From Rhodopirellula sp. (GTDB lineage Bacteria > Planctomycetota > Planctomycetia > Pirellulales > Pirellulaceae), in assembly GCA_002714565.1 (NCBI GenBank), contig PAXU01000007.1, positions 12,727 to 20,344 of the forward strand: a stretch of 7,618 bases of DNA, read 5' to 3'. This document shows, in pieces, positions 1 through 6,998 of the stretch. The notes beneath the pieces are model-generated. The model did not search any database. It was not told the origin of the DNA and saw only the letters and a list, made by a program, of their open reading frames with translations. Position 1 is the stretch's first letter; the number at the start of each line of letters is the position of its first letter. Position numbers and translations under genes: made by a program.

Positions 1-1290
1 TTTCACAAAGCCTTCAATGGAAATGAATACCCGCCTGAGGCGATGCAGGCCTGGATACTCAATAAACTGCGGCAGGATGCCAGCATGCGCATCGGTGACT
101 TCAGCAAGTGCGTTGTCACGGTACCCGCTTACTTTGATGAAGTGCGTCGCAAGGCGACCCAAGATGCAGGATTCCTAGCCGGGTTGGATGTGATGGATAT
201 CATCAACGAGCCCACGGCAGCAGCGGTTGCATATGGTCACCAGTTAGGCTTGTTGGATGGTGATGCCGAATCCACCCACGAGGAGACAATCCTTGTTTAC
301 GATCTCGGTGGTGGCACATTTGACGTAACCATAATGCAGATCGGCGGCACCGACTTTACAGCTCTTGCCACAGATGGAGACGTACAGCTTGGTGGCTTCG
401 ACTGGGATCAAAGGTTAGTTGATTATGTCGCTGAGCAATTCATTCGCACGTATGGCACGGATCCACGTGAAGACTCCATATCAGCAGGAAGACTTTGGCG
501 GGAATGCCAAGATGCTAAACATACGCTGACTGCCAGAGAGCAAACAACAATCGCATGTGATCATGCTGGACAGGCCATGAGGATCGAAGTAACACGTAGT
601 GTTCTGGAGGACATAACGCGGGACTTGCTCGAGCGGACAGCATTTACCACTCAGCAGACGCTCAGCGCAGCGGGTTTGACGTGGGACGACATCGATAGAA
701 TTCTGCTCGTTGGAGGTTCCACCCGAATGCCCGCCGTAGCAGCCAAGCTAACAGAGCTCAGTGGCAAGGAGCTTGATCGCTCTGTATCACCTGATGAAGC
801 GGTTGCCCACGGAGCAGCACTACACGCGGGGTTATTGTTGGACAAACACAGCGGTCTGGATCCGAATTTCACGATCACCAATGTCAATTCACACAGTTTG
901 GGTGTGGTTGGCACAGATCCGGAAACACAACGAGACAGAACCGGGATCGTGATTCCGAGAAATACGCAATTACCCATCACCGGTCAGCGCAAGTTCAATA
1001 TCCGAGCCGGGCAAAAATCGATACTCGTAAAGATCGTAGAAGGCGAAAGCAAGAATCCGAGCGATTGTATGCCTATCGGACAATGCAGTATTCAATTACC
1101 GCAGGATTTACCGCCTGATTCGATTGCGCGAGTTCTGTTTCGTTATCGTGAAGATGGCAGGCTAAGCGTGAAAGTTGCTATCGATAATACAGATATCGCG
1201 TTGAAACACGACTTCATTCGTGAAAACAGTATGCCGCAAGAAACCATGGATGCCTGGCGAGAGTACATTTGTGGTATACCCTCCAGCTAG
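1..1290 (+). CDS. Hsp70-family (DnaK-like) chaperone, 5'-truncated by the window edge
   Basis: This is an ATP-dependent cytoplasmic chaperone of the Hsp70 family. The frame is open from base 1, so the gene begins outside the window; the ATG at 43 is internal, because the codons before it already read as Hsp70 sequence. Counting visible residues from base 1, VTVPAYFDEVRR lies near 39-50, INEPTAAAVAYG at 68-79, the phosphate-binding YDLGGGTFDV at 100-109, the adenosine-site ILLVGGSTRMP at 234-244 and SPDEAVAHGAA at 263-273. A substrate-binding beta domain follows from about 285, including VIPRNTQLP. The protein ends at visible residue 429, soon after that beta domain, so the alpha-helical lid of full-length DnaK and any DnaK-type tail appear to be missing. 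It is thus a lidless Hsp70 paralogue and not the housekeeping dnaK; no dnaJ or grpE is visible nearby. Only 15 bases separate its stop from the upstream candidate start (1306) of the next gene, so co-transcription is plausible. Family assignment is firm; its client is unknown. Confidence 0.93.
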   Translation, partial: FHKAFNGNEYPPEAMQAWILNKLRQDASMRIGDFSKCVVTVPAYFDEVRRKATQDAGFLAGLDVMDIINEPTAAAVAYGHQLGLLDGDAESTHEETILVYDLGGGTFDVTIMQIGGTDFTALATDGDVQLGGFDWDQRLVDYVAEQFIRTYGTDPREDSISAGRLWRECQDAKHTLTAREQTTIACDHAGQAMRIEVTRSVLEDITRDLLERTAFTTQQTLSAAGLTWDDIDRILLVGGSTRMPAVAAKLTELSGKELDRSVSPDEAVAHGAALHAGLLLDKHSGLDPNFTITNVNSHSLGVVGTDPETQRDRTGIVIPRNTQLPITGQRKFNIRAGQKSILVKIVEGESKNPSDCMPIGQCSIQLPQDLPPDSIARVLFRYREDGRLSVKVAIDNTDIALKHDFIRENSMPQETMDAWREYICGIPSS

Positions 1291-1342
1291 CAAATAGTCC
1301 GTCCCATGCACGAGTCACCCCCAGATATGGCGCCTGAAAACC

Positions 1343-1346
1343 AGGA
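1343..1346 (+). promoter_or_regulatory. Shine-Dalgarno AGGA favouring the ATG at 1354
   Basis: AGGA sits 7 bases before the ATG at 1354. The upstream in-frame ATG codons at 1306 and 1327 have no comparable purine motif in front of them; the bases before 1306 are pyrimidine-rich. This site supports 1354 as the translation start of the first MoeA gene. Confidence 0.5.
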
Positions 1347-1353
1347 TGTGCGG

Positions 1354-2559
1354 ATGCGCGGATTTAGCAGTCGCAAAACAGTTGAAGAAGCCCTACAGTG
1401 GGTCGATCAACATTGTAATGCACTTTCCTCTGAGACCATTCCGCTCCAAGATGCACAAGGCCGGGTACTTGCGGTGGATATATCTAGTGATATTGATGTG
1501 CCACAGTTTGACCGATCCATGATGGATGGTTTTGCCGTACGGGCTGAAGATACAAATGGTGCATCTACCTACAACAGCATTCGATTAACCATTACCGACG
1601 AATCACTGCCTGGGAAACCAGCCATCGCCACCGTTCAGTCTGGCGATGCTGTGAGAATCATGACCGGTGCACCTATGCCAGATGGTGCGAATGCGGTAAT
1701 TCCTGTGGAACACACGACTCTTTCGGATAATCAGATTCTGGTACACGACACAGTGCCTGAACGAAAGCATGTTGGCGAGGTTGGTGAGGATGTCGAGAGT
1801 GGAACGACCGTATTCCAGACTGGGAGAGAATTACGCCCGCAAGATATCGGCGTACTGTCTTCTATCGGCAAGGCAACAGTGGAAGTTATCCGCAAGCCAA
1901 GTGTGAGATTACTCATAACAGGATCCGAATTAGTTGCCGCCGGTCAGCAGCCGGGTAGCTATCAGATCGCTGATGCAAACGGCCCCATGCTCTCTGCCCT
2001 TATCACACGAGACGGCGGAATACCGCGTCATCCCGGAATCACACAAGACAACCCGGAGGCAATTCGCGAACAGATGCAGCAACCCGCCGACATTCTTTTA
2101 GTCTCCGGAGGTTCCAGCGTCGGACAGGAAGATCACGCTCCTGTGGTTCTTGCCGAAGATGGCGAATTGGCGATACACGGAATTGCAATGCGTCCAAGTA
2201 GTCCAACGGGAATGGGGTTACTCGGTGAGAAGATCGTGTTCTTATTACCCGGCAATCCGGTGTCTTGTTTTTGCGCCTATGAGTTTTTTGCCGGGAGGGC
2301 GATTCGCCAACTCACTGGTAAGGATGTCGACTGGCCGTATCAACGAGCGTCACGTCCGTTGGCTCGAAAGCTCGTTTCCAAAGTAGGGCGGACGGATTAC
2401 GCTCGTGTGCAAGTGATCGACGGCAAAGTACATCCCTTGGCAATTAGTGGTGCATCTGTCCTGACCAGCACAACGCGTGCCGATGGATTTGTAGTGATAC
2501 CTGAAGACTCAGAAGGCTACGCTGAGGATTCTGAAGTGATGGTTCATTACTATGGCTAA
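1354..2559 (+). CDS. moeA: Molybdopterin molybdenumtransferase MoeA, divergent single-length paralogue
   Basis: MoeA enzymes insert molybdate (or tungstate) into adenylylated molybdopterin in the cytoplasm, the last common step of Mo/W cofactor synthesis. The start at 1354 (401 aa) is preferred over the in-frame ATG at 1306 (417 aa). It has a Shine-Dalgarno site, and it places the MMDGFAV aspartate at residue 58, close to Asp59 of E. coli MoeA. Visible motifs are RIMTGAPMPDGANAV at 101-115, GED plus LRPQDIGVLSSIG in the hinge region, ITGSEL at 188-193, SGGSSVGQED at 251-260 and LLPGNPVS at 297-304, followed by a C-terminal beta domain with VGRTDYARV. Two catalytic-domain motifs differ from the family norm. 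The usual STGDEL reads ITGSEL, and the usual KPGKP reads RPSSP (280-284), losing both lysines. The gene overlaps the next moeA by 8 bases. The family call is secure. Whether it inserts Mo, inserts W or has another role is open. Confidence 0.93.
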   Translation: MRGFSSRKTVEEALQWVDQHCNALSSETIPLQDAQGRVLAVDISSDIDVPQFDRSMMDGFAVRAEDTNGASTYNSIRLTITDESLPGKPAIATVQSGDAVRIMTGAPMPDGANAVIPVEHTTLSDNQILVHDTVPERKHVGEVGEDVESGTTVFQTGRELRPQDIGVLSSIGKATVEVIRKPSVRLLITGSELVAAGQQPGSYQIADANGPMLSALITRDGGIPRHPGITQDNPEAIREQMQQPADILLVSGGSSVGQEDHAPVVLAEDGELAIHGIAMRPSSPTGMGLLGEKIVFLLPGNPVSCFCAYEFFAGRAIRQLTGKDVDWPYQRASRPLARKLVSKVGRTDYARVQVIDGKVHPLAISGASVLTSTTRADGFVVIPEDSEGYAEDSEVMVHYYG

Positions 2560-4501
2560 GCAATATCAATTCCTGGATGTCATCGACCGGGATCGGGCAG
2601 AGTCGTTATTTCACGCTGCTATCGATTTGGCGCCACTAGGAGCCGAATTAGTACCACTGGAAGAATCACTGCACCGGATCATCGCAGAAGACACCATCTC
2701 GCCGGTAAATGTGCCATCATTTGATCGATCAAATTATGATGGCTTCGCTGTTGTAGCGCGAGATACGATCGGTGCCGACGAAGAACACCCTGTTCGTATT
2801 AATCTACTGTCTCAAGAGATTCCAGCTGGTTGTGTTCCGGAAACCCAGATCTCTTCGCAGTCAGCAGCGAGTATCGCAACCGGTGGTATGCTGCCGCGTG
2901 GAGCAGATGCCATCGTAATGATCGAGCACACCGAAGTTGAAGAATCCGATGACGGTTCAAGGAACCTCCTAGTGCGTCGTTCTTCTGCCACTGGATTTGG
3001 CATCACGTACGCCGGTACAGACATCAGTGAAAACGAAGTACTTCTAAGACGCGGTGACAGGCTGACCAGTCGTGATACAGGAGTACTTGCTGCAGTCGGG
3101 ATCAACCGGGTCTCGGTTTGGAAAAGGCCACGCGTGGCAATCATCTCTACCGGAGATGAAGTCATTTCCCCTAATGACACAATGAAACCGGCGCTCGTGT
3201 ATGATTCCAACGCGCGCATTCTCGCTGATGCAGTACGGGAACTCGGTGGTGAACCTGTTGAACTGGGAATTGTCAAAGACGACATTCAACAACTCAGGGA
3301 CTATCTAAAACGTGGAATCGCAGATTGCGATGTTGTATTACTTTCCGGTGGAACGAGCAAAGGCGCTGGGGATCTAAGTTATCAAGTTGTTCAGGAACTC
3401 AACGATCCGGGCATTGTCGCTCACGGTGTAGCATTAAAGCCCGGGAAACCAATTTGTCTGGCAGCTACTGATCGCAAACCAGTCGTAATCCTGCCGGGAT
3501 TTCCAACATCGGCAATATTCACCTTTCATGAGTTTCTCGCGCCAGTGATCCAAGCACTTGCCGGTGGCACTAGGGAATCCCAACAATCGCAAACAGCCAA
3601 ACTGGCGGTAAGAGTAAACTCCGAAGTAGGTCGGACAGAGTACTTATTAGTCGGACTGGTGCCGGATAATTCACAATCCGATGGACTGGCCGCTTATCCC
3701 ATGGGGAAAGGTTCAGGAAGCGTAACGACGTTTAGCCGTGCCGACGGGTTTATCACTATCAACCGACATCAGGAGCTGCTCGATGCCGACCAAGCTGTCG
3801 ATGTCACATTGCTAGGTAAACAGCTGAAGATCGCGGACCTAATTGTGATTGGCAGCCACTGTGTCGGATTAGATTTTCTCATCGGGGAATTACAAGCCCG
3901 TCATGGTTATCGCTGTAAGTTAATCAATGTCGGATCAACTGGTGGACTTGAAGCAGCTCGACGAGGTGAATGCGACATTGCTGGCGTTCATCTGCTTGAT
4001 GAAAAGACGGGAGAATATAACACGCCGTTTTTAGATGAGTCGCTAACTCTAGCCAAGGTATACCGCCGCCGGCAGGGTATCGTCTTTCGCAAAGCAGATA
4101 GCCGTTTCACTGATCTCAGTGTTGACTCGTTTACTTCATTCTTACGTGAACATCCAGATTGCCTGATGGTGAATCGAAACCCGGGAAGTGGTACACGAGT
4201 ATTAATAGATCAACTATTACAGGATCTGTTACCCGATCAGATTCCTGCTGGGTATGCTGTTCAGTCCAAAAATCATCACGCTGTACGTGCGGCAGTCGAA
4301 CAGGGGCGAGCAGACTGGGGTGTGGCAATTGAGTCTGTTCTCACCGATAGTCTGGGATTCCTGCCGATCACTGACGAAGAATATGACTTCGTTATTCCCA
4401 AGAACCGAATTGAACGGCCCGCTGTAGCTGCGTTGCTTGAGCTAATGAAAGACAGCACGGTACGAGAACAACTAGCGGCGTTAGGTTTTGAAGTGTCATG
4501 A
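2552..4501 (+). CDS. moeA: MoeA fused to a C-terminal PBP-like (substrate-binding) domain
   Basis: This 649-residue protein has a complete MoeA (about 1-425) followed by a periplasmic-binding-protein-like domain (about 427-649). MoeA motifs are NYDGFAV (Asp63), TGGMLPRGADAIVMIEHTE, STGDEV at 199-204, YDSN at 217-220, SGGTSKGAGD at 265-274, LKPGKP at 295-300 and LPGFPTS at 314-320. In the last, Phe replaces the usual Asn of LPGNP, while both prolines remain. The C-terminal domain shows GSTGGL at 461-466, AGVHLLD at 477-483, NRNPGSGTR at 541-549 and ADWGVAIES further on, as in the PBP_like family seen fused to archaeal MoeA. There is no signal peptide, so this domain acts in the cytoplasm; binding of molybdate, tungstate or another anion there is inference. 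The ATG lies inside the 3' end of the previous gene (ATGGCTAA, 8-base overlap) with no good Shine-Dalgarno, which suggests translational coupling. Unlike its neighbour, it keeps GDE and PGKP and is the more canonical transferase. Confidence 0.94.
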   Translation: MAKQYQFLDVIDRDRAESLFHAAIDLAPLGAELVPLEESLHRIIAEDTISPVNVPSFDRSNYDGFAVVARDTIGADEEHPVRINLLSQEIPAGCVPETQISSQSAASIATGGMLPRGADAIVMIEHTEVEESDDGSRNLLVRRSSATGFGITYAGTDISENEVLLRRGDRLTSRDTGVLAAVGINRVSVWKRPRVAIISTGDEVISPNDTMKPALVYDSNARILADAVRELGGEPVELGIVKDDIQQLRDYLKRGIADCDVVLLSGGTSKGAGDLSYQVVQELNDPGIVAHGVALKPGKPICLAATDRKPVVILPGFPTSAIFTFHEFLAPVIQALAGGTRESQQSQTAKLAVRVNSEVGRTEYLLVGLVPDNSQSDGLAAYPMGKGSGSVTTFSRADGFITINRHQELLDADQAVDVTLLGKQLKIADLIVIGSHCVGLDFLIGELQARHGYRCKLINVGSTGGLEAARRGECDIAGVHLLDEKTGEYNTPFLDESLTLAKVYRRRQGIVFRKADSRFTDLSVDSFTSFLREHPDCLMVNRNPGSGTRVLIDQLLQDLLPDQIPAGYAVQSKNHHAVRAAVEQGRADWGVAIESVLTDSLGFLPITDEEYDFVIPKNRIERPAVAALLELMKDSTVREQLAALGFEVS

Positions 4502-4556
4502 GTTATGTGACACAAAACGTCTAACATGCGATGGTTTTCCAGCTAGTATCAACCTT

Positions 4557-6335
4557 ATGGCTGCCCATGGTTATCACGGAAAGACGCTCGATATTGATCT
4601 GACTACTGGATCCTTTGTATCCAATGTCATCGATGAAGAAGTGCTGCGTCATCACATCGGCGGCAGCGGTCTGGGTGTTCGCTTGTTGCTGGACCGTGAG
4701 GCACACCGGCATGAACCATTTAACTCGAAATCTACGATCGGATTTATCTTTAGCCCCCTAGTGGGCAGTCCGCTCACCACATCAGCCAAGTTTGCTGTCG
4801 TAAACCGCAGTCCACTTACCATGCGATTTAACGACTCACTGGCAAGCAGCCGGTTCGCCATTAACGGCAAACGGACCGGGCATGACGCGATCATGATCAC
4901 CGGTGTATGCGAGACTCCATCTATCATTGTGGTTGATGAATCGGAAGTCTCACTTCAGTCAGCTAAAGCGATCTGGGGGATGACTATTCCGGATTCCGAG
5001 CAATGGCTCCTTGATACCTACGGTGACGATTATTCTGCTGCTGTAATTGGCCCGGCAGGGGAAAACCAGGTACGATTTGCTACGATCTCACACGACGGTC
5101 GCCACGCTGGTCGAGGCGGGTCGGGCGCCATACTTGGTTCGAAAAACATCAAGGCGATACTAGTGCGCGGAAGCCAAAGATGCGAATGGGCCGATGAAAC
5201 CGGATTGGTCAACTATGCCAAGCAGCTATCAAAAGCGAGCTTTGGACCTGCAACAGCAAAATACCGTGAGCTGGGTACGGCCTCGAATCTCCTTGTTTTT
5301 AATCGAATGAACTGCCTGCCAACACGCAATTTCACTGCAGGCTCGATGGAAGGTTCTGAATCATTAAGTCCTCAGCAGTTACAACTCGCACATGACAAAG
5401 TGCAGGTAAGCTGTGCAGCGTGTACGATTGGATGCACGCATATATACGGCAAGCAGTCCGGTACATCTGGCACACGCATTGAATATGAAAACATATTTGC
5501 GCTTGGACCATTATGTGGCATTACCAACCAGGACACAGTAATTCAGGCATCTCAACTCTGCGATGATTTTGGTATGGATACCATCAGCGTCGGCGGGACG
5601 ATTGCTTTCGCCATGGAGTGTGCTGAAAGAGGATATCTTGACGACACATTGCTGCGATTCGGTAACGATGAACGCCTGCTGCAATTGATTCCTCAAATTG
5701 CTAACCGCACTGAGATGGGAGCGTTACTAGCAAACGGAAGCAAAAGAGTTGCGATGGAGATTGGGCAAGACACGATCGATTTTGCCCCGCAGGTCAAAGG
5801 CATGGAAATACCGGGTTATGAACCGCGCGCACTGCAAACGATGGCGCTTGGCTTTGCCGTGGGAGCGCGCGGCGCTGATCATAATCGTAGTGGAGCTTAT
5901 GAAGTCGATTTTTCTGAACAGGTTGACCGCAAGCGGGCGGATATAACGGCAGCGGCTTTGGCGATAGAAACCGAAGACAAAGCGGCGGTCATAGATAGCC
6001 TGATCCTCTGTAAGTTTTTACGAGGTGTGTTTGACGACCTGCACGCCGCTGCCGCTGACATGCTGAATTTGGTCACCGGTTGGGATATCAATCGTGATGA
6101 AATAATCGAGTCCGCTAAACGAATTATCGATCTCAAGAAGCAGTTTAATATTCTGGCTGGATGGTCGCCGGAGGAAGATACTCTACCCAAACGTATGCTT
6201 CAAACTGCGTTGGCCGATGATCCCGACGCTTCGTTATCCGAAGAAACCTTGCGAATGCTCGTGAAAGCATACAACCGTGGCCGGGGGTGGACAGATGACG
6301 GCTTTCTACAAAGTACGACTGTTCACGAGGTATAA
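4557..6335 (+). CDS. aor: Aldehyde:ferredoxin oxidoreductase (AOR family, tungstopterin enzyme)
   Basis: AOR-family enzymes oxidise aldehydes to carboxylic acids with ferredoxin, using a bis-tungstopterin and one [4Fe-4S] cluster in the cytoplasm. The predicted 592 residues are close to the 605 of Pyrococcus furiosus AOR. Visible motifs are GYHGKTLDIDLTTG near the N terminus, GGSGLGVRLL, RSPLT, GPAGENQVRFATI, AGRGGSGAILGSKNIKAI at about 184-201, and IEYENIFALG at about 308-317. Cluster cysteines are C286, C289 and C293 (CAACTIGC) plus C485 in LILCKF, matching the CxxCxxxC and distal Cys of the family. His442 in ARGADHNRSGAYEVD aligns by eye with the active-site His region. The ATG at 4557 is chosen because it starts right at the AOR N-terminal motif. 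The frame stays open upstream to a TTG at 4488, but those 23 extra residues are not AOR-like. No strong Shine-Dalgarno precedes 4557. The gene sits 55 bases after moeA and ahead of fwdD-like and fwdB-like genes. Substrate is unknown; formaldehyde or another C1 compound would suit the context. No separate ferredoxin-type partner is encoded next to it. Confidence 0.93.
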   Translation: MAAHGYHGKTLDIDLTTGSFVSNVIDEEVLRHHIGGSGLGVRLLLDREAHRHEPFNSKSTIGFIFSPLVGSPLTTSAKFAVVNRSPLTMRFNDSLASSRFAINGKRTGHDAIMITGVCETPSIIVVDESEVSLQSAKAIWGMTIPDSEQWLLDTYGDDYSAAVIGPAGENQVRFATISHDGRHAGRGGSGAILGSKNIKAILVRGSQRCEWADETGLVNYAKQLSKASFGPATAKYRELGTASNLLVFNRMNCLPTRNFTAGSMEGSESLSPQQLQLAHDKVQVSCAACTIGCTHIYGKQSGTSGTRIEYENIFALGPLCGITNQDTVIQASQLCDDFGMDTISVGGTIAFAMECAERGYLDDTLLRFGNDERLLQLIPQIANRTEMGALLANGSKRVAMEIGQDTIDFAPQVKGMEIPGYEPRALQTMALGFAVGARGADHNRSGAYEVDFSEQVDRKRADITAAALAIETEDKAAVIDSLILCKFLRGVFDDLHAAAADMLNLVTGWDINRDEIIESAKRIIDLKKQFNILAGWSPEEDTLPKRMLQTALADDPDASLSEETLRMLVKAYNRGRGWTDDGFLQSTTVHEV

Positions 6336-6363
6336 ACACTCTCGTATTGGCTAGCTTGTTTAT
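6332..6363 (+). repeat. Inverted repeat spanning the AOR stop codon
   Basis: ATAAACA at 6332-6338 is the exact reverse complement of TGTTTAT at 6357-6363, and two more G-U pairs could extend the stem outward. The loop is 18 bases. The arm includes the TAA stop of the AOR gene. The stem is AT-rich and has no T-tract behind it, so it is at best a weak terminator or a site protecting the 3' end of the transcript. Function is not shown. Confidence 0.4.
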
Positions 6364-6433
6364 GTACCTTTGATACCGCGTACCCCACTGGCGAATTGTG
6401 GAATCTGTAATCAAAATAGATGGACACACCAAA

Positions 6434-6475
6434 GTGAATGTGCCGATTTCACTAAGAGTGACTGAAGGCATTCAC
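6434..6475 (+). promoter_or_regulatory. Two-tier hairpin in the leader of the fwdD-like gene
   Basis: GTGAATG (6434-6440) pairs with CATTCAC (6469-6475), and CC (6443-6444) pairs with GG (6467-6468) after a 2-base bulge. Inside an internal loop, TCACT (6449-6453) pairs with AGTGA (6457-6461) around the 3-base loop AAG. The structure ends 43 bases before the start codon at 6519, in the otherwise non-coding 183-base gap after AOR. It could be an RNA control element or an operator with dyad symmetry. I could not match it to a known riboswitch, and no convincing -35/-10 pair is visible in the gap. Confidence 0.45.
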
Positions 6476-6518
6476 GCGATTAGTTTTATCTATCTACCTC
6501 TATACCGGATCAAGACAA

Positions 6519-6878
6519 ATGTCAGAGACTTTTATCCTGATTCCCGGTCGAACCAGCAAACAAGGTGTTGGGATCAACGAAGGTAAATATGGTGAAACTT
6601 ATCTTGGCGAGATTACGAAACTGCAAGTTGCTCCGGGAGATATGGAGCGACTTGGAATAACAGATGGCGATTGGGTGCGGCTCATCGGTGAGCACGGAAC
6701 CATCGACGTCGAAGTGATTTCAGCCAAGAAGGATGAATTACCCGAAGGCCTGTTATTTATAGCCTACGGAGATTTATCCAGTCGCCTGATGGGAGGAGAC
6801 ACACATGGCTCAGGCATGCCCACTAGCAAGGGTTTGGACGTTGAGCTGGAAACCATTCCGACCCCAAGCAAGTCATAG
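6519..6878 (+). CDS. fwdD: Formylmethanofuran dehydrogenase subunit D-like, molybdopterin dinucleotide-binding protein
   Basis: In archaeal formylmethanofuran dehydrogenase (Fwd/Fmd), small subunit D supplies the dinucleotide-binding fold that completes the Mo/W-pterin site of subunit B. The complex interconverts CO2 and formyl-methanofuran in the cytoplasm. The 119-residue product is the usual size for subunit D. It shows PGRTSKQG at 9-16, LGITDGDWVRL at about 45-55 (the beta-barrel GD motif), LPEGLLFIAYGD at 74-85 and GDTHGSGMPTSKG at 93-105, which closely resembles the ETHGTGMP-type segment I recall from methanogen FwdD. The segment after FIAYG reads DLSSRLM where methanogens tend to have a PWAN-type sequence. 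The start at 6519 has only a weak GGA about 9 bases upstream. The gene is followed after 120 bases by the FwdB-like gene, its expected partner. The bacterial name FhcD must not be applied, because that denotes an unrelated formyltransferase subunit. Confidence 0.88.
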   Translation: MSETFILIPGRTSKQGVGINEGKYGETYLGEITKLQVAPGDMERLGITDGDWVRLIGEHGTIDVEVISAKKDELPEGLLFIAYGDLSSRLMGGDTHGSGMPTSKGLDVELETIPTPSKS

Positions 6879-6892
6879 GAGAGTAATAAACC

Positions 6893-6911
6893 GGAGGGTA
6901 CCGAATCCTCC
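6893..6911 (+). promoter_or_regulatory. Intercistronic hairpin enclosing a GGAGG motif
   Basis: GGAGGGT (6893-6899) pairs with ATCCTCC (6905-6911), with one G-U pair and the 5-base loop ACCGA. No T-run follows, so it is not a standard intrinsic terminator. The GGAGG arm looks like a Shine-Dalgarno sequence but has no sensible reading frame just downstream. A processing or stability hairpin between the fwdD-like and fwdB-like genes is possible. The rest of the 120-base gap shows no supported gene. Confidence 0.4.
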
Positions 6912-6983
6912 CGTCGCCAAGTAGATCATGCGATCCGTGCAATAACGGTTCTACAACTGGCGAGAAGAATGTCGCATGGAACG

Positions 6984-6989
6984 AAAGGG
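6984..6989 (+). promoter_or_regulatory. Ribosome binding site of the fwdB-like gene
   Basis: AAAGGG lies 9 bases before the ATG at 6999. An in-frame TAG at 6990-6992 excludes any start further upstream, so this site and the 6999 ATG together fix the N terminus. Confidence 0.55.
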
Positions 6990-6998
6990 TAGTGTCAA

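Noticed and set aside
651..980. Antisense open frame of 109 codons within the Hsp70 gene
   Set aside because: It is opposite the conserved ATP-site coding sequence and has no recognisable domain.
1306..1353. Start of the first moeA at the ATG at 1306
   Set aside because: No Shine-Dalgarno precedes it and it adds 16 residues beyond the usual MoeA N terminus; 1354 fits better. The 417-aa version remains possible.
2812..3285. Antisense open frame of 157 codons within the second moeA
   Set aside because: It is a serine- and proline-rich shadow of a conserved coding region, with no family motif of its own.
4488..4556. Upstream TTG start for AOR overlapping the end of the second moeA
   Set aside because: The 23 added residues do not look like an AOR N terminus, and the ATG at 4557 begins right at the conserved GYHGKTLDIDLTTG segment. 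It cannot be fully excluded because 4557 lacks a strong Shine-Dalgarno.
6332..6368. Intrinsic terminator after AOR
   Set aside because: The stem is AT-rich, the loop is long and there is no T-tract, so it is listed only as an inverted repeat.
6406..6411. TGTAAT as a -10 box for fwdD transcription
   Set aside because: No -35-like hexamer lies at a sensible distance (the TTGATA at 6370-6375 is about 30 bases away), so no promoter is called.
6398..6586. Small + strand open frame across the gap and the start of the fwdD-like gene
   Set aside because: It has a non-ATG start (TTG at 6396-6398 region), shows no recognisable motif, and overlaps the well-supported fwdD-like gene in another frame.
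6928..6945. Five-codon open frame in the gap before the fwdB-like gene
   Set aside because: Too short, with no ribosome binding site at the right distance and no sign of being a leader peptide.
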